A DNA stretch of 64,000 bases, taken from NCBI GenBank assembly GCA_037045265.1, contig JBAOHV010000025.1:238800-302799 (forward strand), given 5' to 3'. The translations under genes were made by a program, and so were the position numbers. This document shows positions 37,706 through 45,730 of this stretch, in pieces (position 1 is the first letter of the stretch; the number at the start of each line of letters is the position of its first letter). This DNA comes from JBAOHV01 sp037045265 (GTDB taxonomy: Bacteria > Actinomycetota > Acidimicrobiia > Acidimicrobiales > Microtrichaceae). Below the pieces are notes generated by a model. That model made no database searches. It worked only from the letters and a program-made list of their open reading frames with translations, and had not been told where the DNA came from.

Positions 37706-38350
37706 ATGGCTGACGACGGACTGCAAGGAGCACTGCAGTACAACGAAGGTCAACGCGACCTTCAGGACCGCTTCGACACTCGCCGGCTGGCCGACAAGCT
37801 CGGGCAGGTGTCGTCGAACGACCTGAGCGGGTACCGCAGGTTCATCGAGGCCGTCGACACGTTCTTCCTGGCCACGGTCGACGATCGTGGCCAGCCGCAG
37901 TGCTCGCACAAGGCAGGAGACCCGGGGTTCGTGCGTGTGCTGGACGAGCACACGCTGACCTTCCCCAGCTACGACGGAAACGGCATGTTCCTGAGTCTGG
38001 GGAACATGGCGGTGAATCCTGCGGTGGGGATGCTCTTCATGGACTTCGAGGGGGGTACGCGACTGCGCGTCAATGGCATCGCATCCGTGCTCCTCGACGA
38101 TCCGCTGCTCGGGACCTACACCGGCGCGCAGGCGGTCGTGCGGGTGGCGGTCACCGCTGCGTTCCCGAATTGCAGGCGCTACGTGCACCCGAGGCATCGG
38201 GTCGACCGGTCACCGTTCGTGCCGACGGCAGGGGAGGAGCCTCCGGTACCCGACTGGAAGCTCGACCCCTGGTTCGACGGCACCCTGGCAGTGGGTGACC
38301 CTGCCAACGAACCCGGGCATCCGTCTGCTCCGGCGATGCCTGAGTTCTGA
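37706..38350 (+). CDS. Pyridoxamine-5'-phosphate oxidase-family (split-barrel) protein
   Basis: A 214-residue FMN-binding split-barrel protein. It shows FIEAVDTFFLATVDDRGQPQCSHKAGDPGFVRV, TLTFPSYDGNGMFLSLGNM and VGMLFMDFEGGTRLRVNG, the standard blocks of the PPOX general-stress/FMN-binding class. The ATG at 37706 follows AGAGGGGG. Likely a flavin- or F420-dependent reductase, substrate unknown. Confidence 0.85.
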   Translation: MADDGLQGALQYNEGQRDLQDRFDTRRLADKLGQVSSNDLSGYRRFIEAVDTFFLATVDDRGQPQCSHKAGDPGFVRVLDEHTLTFPSYDGNGMFLSLGNMAVNPAVGMLFMDFEGGTRLRVNGIASVLLDDPLLGTYTGAQAVVRVAVTAAFPNCRRYVHPRHRVDRSPFVPTAGEEPPVPDWKLDPWFDGTLAVGDPANEPGHPSAPAMPEF

Positions 38351-38379
38351 GGCTCGCCGACAGCGGTCCTCGGGATCAG

Positions 38380-38434
38380 GTCGGTCCACGGCGCACTGGT
38401 CGGTCCAAGGTGCACGAGTTGGTCCAAGGCGTAT
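38380..38434. repeat. Imperfect 20-bp tandem repeat
   Basis: Three consecutive imperfect copies of a unit like TCGGTCCAAGGCGCACTGG between the convergent oxidase and CotH genes. No function is evident. Confidence 0.6.
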
Positions 38435-39975
38435 CAGAGGTTGCCGTTCATCCAGCTGATCCGGTTGTCCAGCCAACGTTCAAGGTTCGCGTCGGTGTCC
38501 GCGGGCCCGACCGAGACTCCCCAGCGGGCAGCGTCGGTCCTGCGGGCCGGATCGATAGTCGCAGCGGTTGTCGGGATCGCGTCGACCACCTCCTGGAAGG
38601 CCGGTCGGAGCTCGTCCCAGCGCTGACGCACCTGCGTGTCCATTGCCGGGTCGCCGAGGATCCGGGGCAGCCACCGGCCGGTGAGGGGAAGGTTGATCCA
38701 CCAGCCTTCCGGGGGCCATCCAGGCGTCAGGTGGTTGACTGCACCCATCGACAGGTCGAAGTCCCACACCGGCCCGAACGTGAGCTTGCCGTTGCGTGGC
38801 TTGGTCACGAACGTGCTGGACCACATCCCGTCCTGTTGCTTGGCCATCTCGACCACCAGATACCAGTCGATGAACGCGTCCACGTTCAGGTAGGCCCGGT
38901 AGCCGGTGTCTGGATCGCGGTACGACGAACCACGGACGGCCGCCTCGAAGGAGTTGAAGTATCCGCTGACGTATGAGAGCTGTTCGGGAGTCGGCGGGTC
39001 GGGATCCTTGATCTCCACCTGGACCCCGTCTGAGGAGACGAACCCAGGGTCCACGGCGAGGTTGAGCCGGAAGTCGAACTCCATCAGGTAGCCGCCGGTG
39101 AGCTCCTCTCCGGCGATGTCGTCCTCGCTCATCTCTGCGATGTCCACCCTGGTGGGCCCGACCTCGATCTGGGATCCGAGCATGTATATGCCGTCGTAGC
39201 TGCCGTTCAGCACCACCTCGACGTAACGGAACTCGGGTGTCTAGGCCAGACCGGTGCGGCGGCTCAGGTCGAAGGCGAGCTGGTTGCGCATGTGGCTCGG
39301 ATCGAACGCGTTCGCCAGCAGGACCCAGTCCCGCTCGGCCGGCATGCCGAGCAGCGACGAGGCTGTGGTGAGCTTCATCCGGTACGGCTTCTTCGCAGCA
39401 CTCCACGTCGAGTTGCCACGCCCTCGTATGCGGGTGCCGCCAGAGTATGCGGCGTCACCGGAGCCGTTGGGATCGATGCTCAACGACGCGTCGAGGTAGT
39501 TCTCCTTGTCCACGATCGGCGCGCCCCCGGCGGTGTCGATGCGTACCACGGGCAGGGTGAGGTCGGCGTAGAAGAACTTCGCCCCGCTCGACCACTCGCT
39601 CGTCGTGCCGTCGGGTGCGACGTGGCGGACCCGAGCCCAGTGGAACGACCCGGTGGTCAGCCCCGTGGTCACCTCGATGCTGGGTTCGGTCGTCGTTGTG
39701 CTGGTCCAAGTGGTGACCCCGCTCCGGCGCCACTCCCACTCGTAGGTCGAGCCGGTGGGGCCCTCGATCACCCATGCGAGGTCGACCGAGGTCTCGCCAT
39801 GGCGGGCCGTCGGGGCGGGGAGTGACGTCGTCCCGGGCCCGGGGTCGCCGTGCGAGCCACCTCCCGAGTCGGGTGCACAGGACATGGTGACCAGCGACAG
39901 TGCAACTGCCGCCGTGACCGTGACGACCGACAACCTCCGGCCACCCCTACGAGCGCGCGTACCAACAATGCTCAC
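38434..39975 (-). pseudogene. CotH-family kinase lipoprotein interrupted by an in-frame amber codon
   Basis: Secreted CotH-type protein kinase, about 513 residues if read through. GTG 39975 follows GGAGGGG; the lipobox is VTMSCAP, then a fibronectin-like domain (ETSVDLAWVIEGPTGSTYEW), then the kinase: IRGRGNSTWSAAKKPYRMKL (glycine loop and Lys), LANAFDPSHMRNQLAFDL, and after the break NGSYDGIYMLGSQIE and FGPVWDFDLSMG (metal-binding DFD). At 39241-39243 the frame holds TAG exactly where relatives have Tyr in a YTP motif; the frame is otherwise continuous. One C-to-G change would create it from TAC. Confidence 0.8.
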
Positions 39976-40091
39976 GACCGTCCCCTCCGACAGATCATTG
40001 TGGAGGGGAGTATACGCCCTGCAAGGGGCGGGGACCACGGAAACGGTGATCGGCGTGTCCGTTGGAGCCAGCGGCCGCAGCTCCTTGCAGC

Positions 40092-41303
40092 TCAGCGTTC
40101 GTCGGCGAGCATTTCGTCGTCGCAGGACGGCGGTGCGGTCACGGGGTTGCAGCGGGCGACGACACTACCGGGCAGTTGGACGAGGTACCCGGTTCCGAGC
40201 GACTCGTCGACCACGTAGTAGTCGGTGGACAGGTAGTGGGCGCCGCTGGCCATCGCCGAGTCCCGCCACGATGTGTCGTTGGCCGGAGCGTGCACGCCGG
40301 GTGAGTCGGTTCGGGTGCGGATCAGGTAGCCGGCCTCAGCGAATCGCTGAAGGTCCTCGGCATCCTCGACCGAGTCGTCGACCCGGACGAACGCGGCGTC
40401 GGGCTCGCCTGGAGTGCCCGATGTGAACAGCAGCTTCCCTTCCAACGACGGGGCATCGGCGGTGTAGACGTCCTTGCTGGCTCCGGTGTCGACGAGTGCG
40501 AACATCACCTTGCCGCGGCTCTCACCGAGAGTCGGCCAACCGCCGTCGAGCACGGCAGCCTCGAGGGTGTCAGCATCACCCCGCACGTCATCCGGGGTGA
40601 TCAGGTGGTCCGCGTCGAAGACCGACAGCACCTCTGCCTCGAGCTCGTCGAACAGCTCAGCGGTCATGTCGGGGGGATCCACGAACTCGACGCCCAGGTC
40701 CGGCATCTCGAAGCCGAGCCCTTCAGCACCCTCTGCGATGCTCTCCGACTTCGTCTCGACCATGACCATGACAGGTAGGTGATCAGGGTTGGCCGACGAC
40801 CACTGCTCCAGCTCGGTCAGACAACCCGTGAACGTCGGGCACGTGCTCTCGAAGTCGATGTCCTGGATGTGCTGGACCTTGAAACCGGGCTCAGTCATGG
40901 CCGGGTCGGGAGCCTCCTGGATGTCGAGGATCTCCAGCGCCGCCGGGTCTGCGTAGAGCCCGCCGTCCGGGTCGGCGAACACGTCGATCTCGAACTGTCG
41001 TACTCCGTGCTCGAGCTGCTCGCCCAGCGGGAGGTGGCCGTACTCGATCTCGGCCGCCAGGTCCGGTGCCAGAGCGTGGAGAGCGCTGCTGACCTCGGGA
41101 CGGGGCTTCTCCTTGTAGCTGTTGTGGCTGCCGATCATCTGGATCTCGTTCAGCCGCAACGCGTCGACGCCATTCGGCTGGGTGGTCGTGGCGCGGTTGT
41201 CCTCGGCCGCGTCCTGGCTGCTGTCGGAGCAGGAGATGAGGATCGCCAGGGCCGCGACGAGAGCGATCGGGGCGAGAGCAGTTCGTAGCGGTGAGCGAGA
41301 CAT
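40092..41303 (-). CDS. Phosphatidylinositol-specific phospholipase-C-like lipoprotein (Ca2+-dependent type)
   Basis: A 403-residue lipoprotein (lipobox LAILISCSDSS). The catalytic-type N-terminal motif is IGSHNSYKEKP, the acidic cluster is QFEIDVFADPDG, and FKVQHIQDIDFESTC, MVMVETKSES and KLLFTSG follow, matching the Ca2+-dependent PI-PLC-like family of (beta/alpha)8 barrels. It would cleave a phosphodiester at the cell surface or be a binding protein. The ATG at 41303 is the start directly preceding the signal peptide. Confidence 0.78.
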   Translation of the reverse strand: MSRSPLRTALAPIALVAALAILISCSDSSQDAAEDNRATTTQPNGVDALRLNEIQMIGSHNSYKEKPRPEVSSALHALAPDLAAEIEYGHLPLGEQLEHGVRQFEIDVFADPDGGLYADPAALEILDIQEAPDPAMTEPGFKVQHIQDIDFESTCPTFTGCLTELEQWSSANPDHLPVMVMVETKSESIAEGAEGLGFEMPDLGVEFVDPPDMTAELFDELEAEVLSVFDADHLITPDDVRGDADTLEAAVLDGGWPTLGESRGKVMFALVDTGASKDVYTADAPSLEGKLLFTSGTPGEPDAAFVRVDDSVEDAEDLQRFAEAGYLIRTRTDSPGVHAPANDTSWRDSAMASGAHYLSTDYYVVDESLGTGYLVQLPGSVVARCNPVTAPPSCDDEMLADER

Positions 41304-41395
41304 GAGAGCAGTGTGCCACGCCCGGAACCTCGCGCTCGGTGCGACGATCAGCCATGCGCGACGGATCATCTGCAACCAGTCGGGATGACGCGAAG

Positions 41396-42361
41396 ATGGA
41401 TCTCGTGGAGGACTTCGTCGTCGCCCGGAACCCCGACGGTGACTCGGCGCTGCCATTCCTGGTGCGGCTGCCCCTGGGCCCTCGCGGTGTCGTGTTGAAG
41501 GTGCGAGAAACCTGGCCTCGCACGGCGAAGGTGTACTGCCATCCGTCTCAGGACTGGGACGACTCTGTCGAGGTCGTGGAGCGCGTGCCGGTCCGCTCGT
41601 GTGTGCGCCGTGGCGCGGCGATCGACTTGGTGCTGGACCGAGGCCGGGAGAGCCGGTCGCAGTTCGTCTTCACCCGGGCGCGAGGTCGGGATGTCATCTT
41701 CTGGCAGAGCGCTCGCACGGCGAAGCAGGCGCGGCCGTCGGTGAACACTCCGACCCGCCGCGCCTCGGGGCTGGTGCTCGAGATCCTGGTCGACAGCCAC
41801 GAGCGCTACGCATGGAAGTTCAGTGCCCAGCAGGCGACGACCCGACGACAGGCCTTGCCTGCGGGTGACTACGCGGTCGAGCGCGACGGCGGGATCGTGG
41901 CAGCGGTCGAGCGCAAGAGCCTCGCCGACCTTTCCTCGACGCTGACCACCGGCAAGCTGCGCTACCTGCTCGCAGCGCTCGACGAACTGCCGCGGGCTGC
42001 ACTCGTCGTCGAGGATCGCTATTCCGCAGTGTTCAAGTCCACCTACGTGACTCCTGGGGTTCTGGCCGAGGGCTTGGCCGAAGCGCAGGTCCGGTTCCCC
42101 GGCGTGCCGATCGTGTTCTGCGAGACCCGCCCGTTGGCGCAGGAGTGGACCTACAGGTTCTTGGGCGCGGCGCTCGCCCACGACGCGGAGGATGCCCCGG
42201 GCGCGGAACGCGCCTCGGACCTTCCGACAGCGGGGCCATTGGCTCCCGCACCTCCGACGGCTGCGGAGATCCGCGCCTGGGCTGTGGCGAACGGCCACGA
42301 GATGTCGGCGAAGGGCCGCATCCCGGCCGCGGTGCGCGAGGCGTTCGACGAAGCGAGATGA
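41396..42361 (+). CDS. ERCC4-domain nuclease fused to Lsr2 C-terminal DNA-binding domain
   Basis: A 321-residue protein in three parts. The first 125 residues are a conserved actinobacterial N-terminus of unknown function. Residues 126-260 are an ERCC4/XPF-type nuclease with GDYAVE (Asp158) and the hallmark VERKSLADL (Glu172, Arg173, Lys174). Residues 287-321 (PTAAEIRAWAVANGHEM...) match the C-terminal domain of Lsr2, which binds AT-rich minor grooves. A GTG at 41405 is the start shared with the paralogue at 52242. It is the last gene before the first tRNA-derived att site. The fusion suggests a nuclease steered to AT-rich, possibly foreign DNA; that is inference. Confidence 0.78.
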   Translation: MDLVEDFVVARNPDGDSALPFLVRLPLGPRGVVLKVRETWPRTAKVYCHPSQDWDDSVEVVERVPVRSCVRRGAAIDLVLDRGRESRSQFVFTRARGRDVIFWQSARTAKQARPSVNTPTRRASGLVLEILVDSHERYAWKFSAQQATTRRQALPAGDYAVERDGGIVAAVERKSLADLSSTLTTGKLRYLLAALDELPRAALVVEDRYSAVFKSTYVTPGVLAEGLAEAQVRFPGVPIVFCETRPLAQEWTYRFLGAALAHDAEDAPGAERASDLPTAGPLAPAPPTAAEIRAWAVANGHEMSAKGRIPAAVREAFDEAR

Positions 42362-42493
42362 GGGCTGCGCGGCCGTTTCGGTGGGTGGAGAGCAGCGAAT
42401 GGCTCAGCCGACAGCCGCTCGGCTCGTCGAAAGCTGCGAGCTGAATCTGAAGCGCGAGGTGGATCCGTCAGCCACGACGGCGGGGAAGGTCGG

Positions 42494-42515
42494 CGGATTG
42501 GCAAGAGATTGGCAA
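42494..42515. repeat. Family B element end repeats (GGATTGGCAAG x2)
   Basis: Two direct copies of GGATTGGCAAG-like sequence 50 bases left of att copy 1. The same doublet in the form GGATTAGCAAG occurs at 44740, 48999 and 51912, always within about 130 bases of a tRNA-derived att site. It marks one of the two element families and probably binds that family's integrase or excisionase. Confidence 0.6.
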
Positions 42516-42561
42516 GCGCCGGATTCTGAGCATCCCGAGGGCCGAGAACCCTTGGAATCCA

Positions 42562-42602
42562 GAGCCCGAGGAGAATCGAACTCCTGACCTGACTTTTACA
42601 AG
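42562..42602 (-). repeat. tRNA-Thr-derived attachment site, copy 1
   Basis: On the minus strand this is a tRNA 3' half: anticodon loop CTTGTAA, then AGGTC, T-arm AGGAG-TTCGATT-CTCCT and acceptor end CGGGCTC. No 5' half is present. This copy diverges from the others (AAAAGTC for AAACAGC, and two bases fewer in the acceptor), so it is probably the oldest or a hybrid. The surrounding 42362-42762 contains only this site and the repeats on both sides; no gene is seen there. Confidence 0.75.
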
Positions 42603-42664
42603 TCGTGGCTCGACTGTCCATCTGGTGCCGTTCAGGCCCGCCAGGTCGCGGAATCTGCGTCGAC

Positions 42665-42729
42665 GTCTCACGCGATTCAACCGCCGATATCCGCGCGTGT
42701 CCAGAGATTCGTGAGACAAACCGTGAGAC
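42665..42729. repeat. Family A element left-end repeats (GTCTCAC, GTGAGAC x2)
   Basis: One inverted and two direct copies of GTGAGAC at 42665, 42711 and 42723. The block from the att site to here is about 80% identical to 52021-52150, and the heptamer recurs at the integrase end of the same element family (44483 and 63852). Confidence 0.6.
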
Positions 42730-42762
42730 GCCGATGGTCGAACGAGCTGTGCGCGCCGAGCG

Positions 42763-43419
42763 CTAGAGAGAACTTCGGCAGCGGCCACTGTGGAGCGGTT
42801 CCAGGACGCACGGGCGTTGGGTCCCTGCGACGGTCTTGCCGCATCGGCCAGGTGAGGCGATGCCGAAGCGAGCCATCGCCTCGAGAAGAATGTCGTCCTC
42901 GGACGTCCGACCCTCTGCGAGCGCAAGGCTCGCCAGGGCGGCGGTGGGGTCGGCCAGCAGCCGGACGCGATCGTGCAAGGTTTCGACGTCGAGCCACTGC
43001 GCGAGGAGAAGCGCCGCAACGAAGTCGATGTCCTGGGTGCGGCTGGCGCTCAGCTTCGCGGCGGCGAGGTCGTGGGGCTCGGGCACCATCACCGCGAGGT
43101 CATCGGAGGTGGTCCAAGTGAGCAGCCGATCCGTCCAGCCAGATGGAAAGTCGCCGGTATCCCAGTCCACGGGGTCCACGTAGAAGCCGAATCGCTCCTC
43201 GAAGTCCGAGCCTCGACCGATCGCCTCCAGTTCGTCCACGTGGTCGCCCTGTTCGGGCGCGGCGATATCGACCTCGTTCGACATCGCGACGGACGGCGGT
43301 ACGTCGCCGTGGATCGTCGTCCACGGCAGGATCGACTGGGAGCCGATGACGAGGAACGATCGGTGGCCACTGATTGCAGCGGCCGCCCTGATCGCGTGCT
43401 CGAACTCCTCGAGGTTCAC
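42763..43419 (-). CDS. DUF6036-like nucleotidyltransferase (probable toxin)
   Basis: A 218-residue protein with an N-terminal nucleotidyltransferase-like core, FLVIGSQSILPW followed by SNEVDIAAPE, the glycine-serine plus acidic pattern of the minimal NTase fold, and then helical segments (EPHDLAAAKLSASRTQDIDF, LLAQWLDVETLHDRVRLL). It overlaps the helix-turn-helix gene upstream by 4 bases. Such HTH-plus-NTase pairs are known as type IV-like or MenT-like toxin-antitoxin or phage-defence modules. The last about 25 residues (SPGRCGKTVAGTQRPCVLEP) include three cysteines and may be a small zinc-binding tail. Confidence 0.65.
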   Translation of the reverse strand: MNLEEFEHAIRAAAAISGHRSFLVIGSQSILPWTTIHGDVPPSVAMSNEVDIAAPEQGDHVDELEAIGRGSDFEERFGFYVDPVDWDTGDFPSGWTDRLLTWTTSDDLAVMVPEPHDLAAAKLSASRTQDIDFVAALLLAQWLDVETLHDRVRLLADPTAALASLALAEGRTSEDDILLEAMARFGIASPGRCGKTVAGTQRPCVLEPLHSGRCRSSL

Positions 43420-43916
43420 TTGGCGATCACCCTGACGGCCGCCCGCACGGCCTGTCGGACCTCGCTGGACAGGATCGGCACGAACGGCGACGTGGATCGC
43501 AGCACGTCAGCATCCGGGGATGGGTCGAGGTGCACCTCGACCACCTTGTCGATCCCTGCGTCGATGATGGCGAGCCACAGCTGGGTGTAGTGCTGCTGAT
43601 GCTGACCCGTGCCGAACCGCTCCAAGCGTTCGCGAGCGGCGGACATCATCCGCTCAGGGTCCTCGGTCAACGCCTCGGCAACAGCGGCGCCGAGCGCTCG
43701 GTCCAGGACCACCTCACGGCGGGGAATGGCCGCGAGCGAGTAGTCGAGTGCGTGGGCCAGCCGGCTGACGGACTCGAGCCGCGGGTCGCTGGGCTCAGAA
43801 GGCGACGTGATGCGTTCGAGTGACACCCGGTGCACGCCCGCCCGTCTTGCGAGCGCGGTCCGCGACATGCCCATCGCCGACCGACGTCGCTCGAGTGTCT
43901 CGACCACATCGTGCAC
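43416..43916 (-). CDS. XRE-type helix-turn-helix protein (probable antitoxin)
   Basis: A 166-residue protein with an N-terminal HTH (RRSAMGMSRTALARRAGVHRVSLERI) and a C-terminal helical domain unlike common repressors. The next gene overlaps its stop. The GTG at 43916 was chosen over the TTG at 43946 because the palindromic operator at 43936-43955 covers the latter and should be untranslated promoter. It is expected to repress its own promoter and neutralise the NTase. Confidence 0.65.
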   Translation of the reverse strand: MHDVVETLERRRSAMGMSRTALARRAGVHRVSLERITSPSEPSDPRLESVSRLAHALDYSLAAIPRREVVLDRALGAAVAEALTEDPERMMSAARERLERFGTGQHQQHYTQLWLAIIDAGIDKVVEVHLDPSPDADVLRSTSPFVPILSSEVRQAVRAAVRVIAK

Positions 43917-43935
43917 GCAAGCGAGCGTAGCAGCA

Positions 43936-43955
43936 CTGTAGCGCAAACGCTACAG
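43936..43955. promoter_or_regulatory. Palindromic operator of the HTH-NTase pair
   Basis: Inverted repeat CTGTAGCG - CAAA - CGCTACAG, perfect 8-bp arms, 20 bases upstream of the GTG start of the HTH gene. This is the expected autoregulatory site of a toxin-antitoxin operon. Confidence 0.7.
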
Positions 43956-43956
43956 C

Positions 43957-44262
43957 CCGTCTTCTGGCCACTGACCATGAATGCCCTCTCCGCGACCCAG
44001 ACCTTCCTGAGCGAGTGGTTCTTGGTGTTCAGGGTGAACACTCCGGGCGGACCGATGACCACGTGGTCGATGTCGCTGTCCTTCTCGCCGACGGGCACCG
44101 AGTGCAGGACGTGCCAACCGTCGCCGAGCTTGCGCATGCGCCACGCGACTTCCTCCTCGCCATCGGTTCCGACGCGGTAGGCGCGCTCGTCGGTGTGCAC
44201 ACCGAACACTCGGGCCACGAAGGTCTTGACCGGTGCGTCGGCGCGCAGCTCGACTGCACGGT
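43957..44262 (-). pseudogene. NERD-domain protein fragment
   Basis: An internal piece of the DUF2510-NERD protein found complete at 58453-59496. It covers RVFGVHTDERAYRVG, VLHSVPVGEKDSDIDHVVIG and FTLNTKNHS, at about 90% identity. It lacks the N-terminal DUF2510 part and the C-terminal 80 residues. On its right it is joined to the integrase fragment, on its left to the HTH-NTase promoter. It is a remnant left by deletion. Confidence 0.75.
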
Positions 44263-44454
44263 GCGCTGGCCCACCGACACCTGACCACGAGCCGACTTGG
44301 TGATCAGCTCGGCCAACGCGACATCGGCCTGGCGCGAGGTGCCGTGGAAGGTCACCGACTTCTGTTGGCGCTTGCGCGTCAACGGGTCCTCACCCGCGTC
44401 GACGCGCAGCTCCCAGGTCCCCGGCCGTCGTCCCTTGCGCTTGCTGCCCTGCAT
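44262..44454 (-). pseudogene. Tyrosine integrase N-terminal fragment (family A)
   Basis: The first about 65 codons (MQGSKRKGRRPGTWELRVDA... to ...GQRTV) of the integrase found complete at 62690-63823, nearly identical to it. The fragment ends abruptly at the junction with the NERD remnant; the two parents share only a few bases there (ACG), as in an illegitimate deletion. Without core-binding and catalytic domains it cannot act. Confidence 0.8.
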
Positions 44455-44482
44455 CCCGTTGTCTCCGTTCTCGCACCGATTC

Positions 44483-44510
44483 GTGAGACGTCGGTGAGAT
44501 TCCGTGAGAC
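44483..44510. repeat. Family A integrase-side repeats (GTGAGAC/T x3)
   Basis: Three direct heptamers at 44483, 44494 and 44504, spaced 10-11 bases, just upstream of the integrase fragment and 80 bases left of att copy 2. The same triplet precedes the intact integrase at 63852-63879. The spacing of about one helical turn suggests cooperative protein binding. Confidence 0.65.
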
Positions 44511-44591
44511 ACGGTGACGGTCGGGTCTGAACATCAACCTGACCAAATGCCGAGAACCCTGCAATTCCAAGGGTCTCGGCGGGTCTGAACA

Positions 44592-44633
44592 GAGCCCGAG
44601 AGGAGAATCGAACTCCTGACCTGCTGTTTACAA
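44592..44633 (-). repeat. tRNA-Thr-derived attachment site, copy 2
   Basis: The 42-base segment from GAGCCCGAG to TTACAA, minus-strand tRNA 3' half with anticodon loop TTGTAA (UGU), T-arm and acceptor. It is identical to copy 4. Sequence to the left is family A integrase end, to the right family B left end. There is no tRNA 5' half. The gap 44455-44810 holds only this site and the flanking repeats. Confidence 0.85.
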
Positions 44634-44739
44634 GGCGTCCTTGGACCGTCCACACCGTGAGGCTGCGTCGACTGTAGCCCGGAAACTCAAGGGATTCGCG
44701 TCCACGCCGTGCCGCTCGATCCACCTGATTCGTCACCGC

Positions 44740-44760
44740 GGATTAGCAAGGGATTAGCAG
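44740..44760. repeat. Family B left-end repeats (GGATTAGCA x2)
   Basis: Direct doublet GGATTAGCAAG, GGATTAGCAG about 107 bases right of att copy 2. The segment from the att site to here is close to 90% identical to 48893-49020 beside copy 3. Confidence 0.65.
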
Positions 44761-44810
44761 GATCGAGCCACCACGGGGAGGTGCAACGAGTGTTGAGCCC
44801 CCGGCCGGAG

Positions 44811-45730
44811 CTACAAGGAAACCCACGCCCTTGTTGTAGCTCGCCAGGTGAGCCCGGCTGCGGTGCCCTCCAGCGCAGGATCGATGAGAGCCGAGGCGAG
44901 CTCCTGGGCGTTGTCGACGTCAACGACGTCAGCGCAGTAGGGGACACGCTGAGCCTGCTTCTTGTACGCGGGGCCCCACTGGGCGGGAACGACGAAATGC
45001 TCGATGGGGTCCATCTCGCGTCGGCTGCTCTCGGTGGTGATGGCCGTCGTGAGGGCTGTCCCGTCGATGTCCTGGGTGACGGCCAGGACAACGATGTCCA
45101 CCAGGTCCTTCTCCCGGCTCGACGGCCGGTCGTCGTAGCGCTGCATCGTGGCGCAGACCTTGTCGGCGATCTGATCGACCACCGGGTACAGGCGGTACTC
45201 GAATCCCACCAGTCGAGGCAGGTCGAGTGCGCTGGCCGGAGCCGTGATCGTGGGTTCGGCGGTCAGTCCCGCTCCGGTGGATAGGTCGACACCGATGCTG
45301 CTCTTCTTCTGTGCGCCGATGTAGGTGTCGAACTCGACGCGGTAGCCGTCGGTGTAGGGCTGCGCCTCGCCCGCAAGGATCGCTCGGTGACCGGTGTAGA
45401 CGAACCGGAAGTGATCGCCGAGATCGCGTTCCGCCAGGCGTCTCAGGTCCTCGACTGCCTCGTCGAGCCCGTAGCTCCCTCGGTAGAGGTCGATGTCCCG
45501 AGTGGCCAACGGGTCGACGCCACTCGGGCGAGCATGCCCGTGCCGCCCTTGAGGACCCATTCGGAGTCCGGACCGTCGGAGAAGACGCGGCTGAGGAACC
45601 GGTTGAAGTACTCCAGCCGGATGCGTTCGTTCGTCGTGAGGGCCGGGTCGTCTGTGCTGTCTCGCTTCGCAGCTGCCTTGATGGCGTCCTCGACTCCCTT
45701 GGCCGTCGCGTACGGCTGGGGCTCATCCAC
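44811..45730 (-). pseudogene. abiEii: AbiEii/AbiGii-family nucleotidyltransferase toxin (frameshift)
   Basis: Toxin half of an AbiE type IV toxin-antitoxin system. From GTG 45730, VDEPQPYATAKGVEDAIKA leads to EWVLKGGTGMLARV, the KGG motif. At about 45535 the frame changes and continues ATRDIDLYRGSYGLDEAV, giving the DxD of the NTase active site, then RLYPVVDQIADKVCATMQRYDDR and REKDLVDIVVLA, standard AbiEii blocks. One base appears missing at the junction. The start lies 8 bases inside the antitoxin gene. Confidence 0.78.

Noticed and set aside
42562..44633. The tRNA-like sequences as functional tRNA genes
   Set aside because: None inside the window has a 5' half able to pair with the acceptor or anticodon stem; upstream sequence differs between copies and belongs to the elements.
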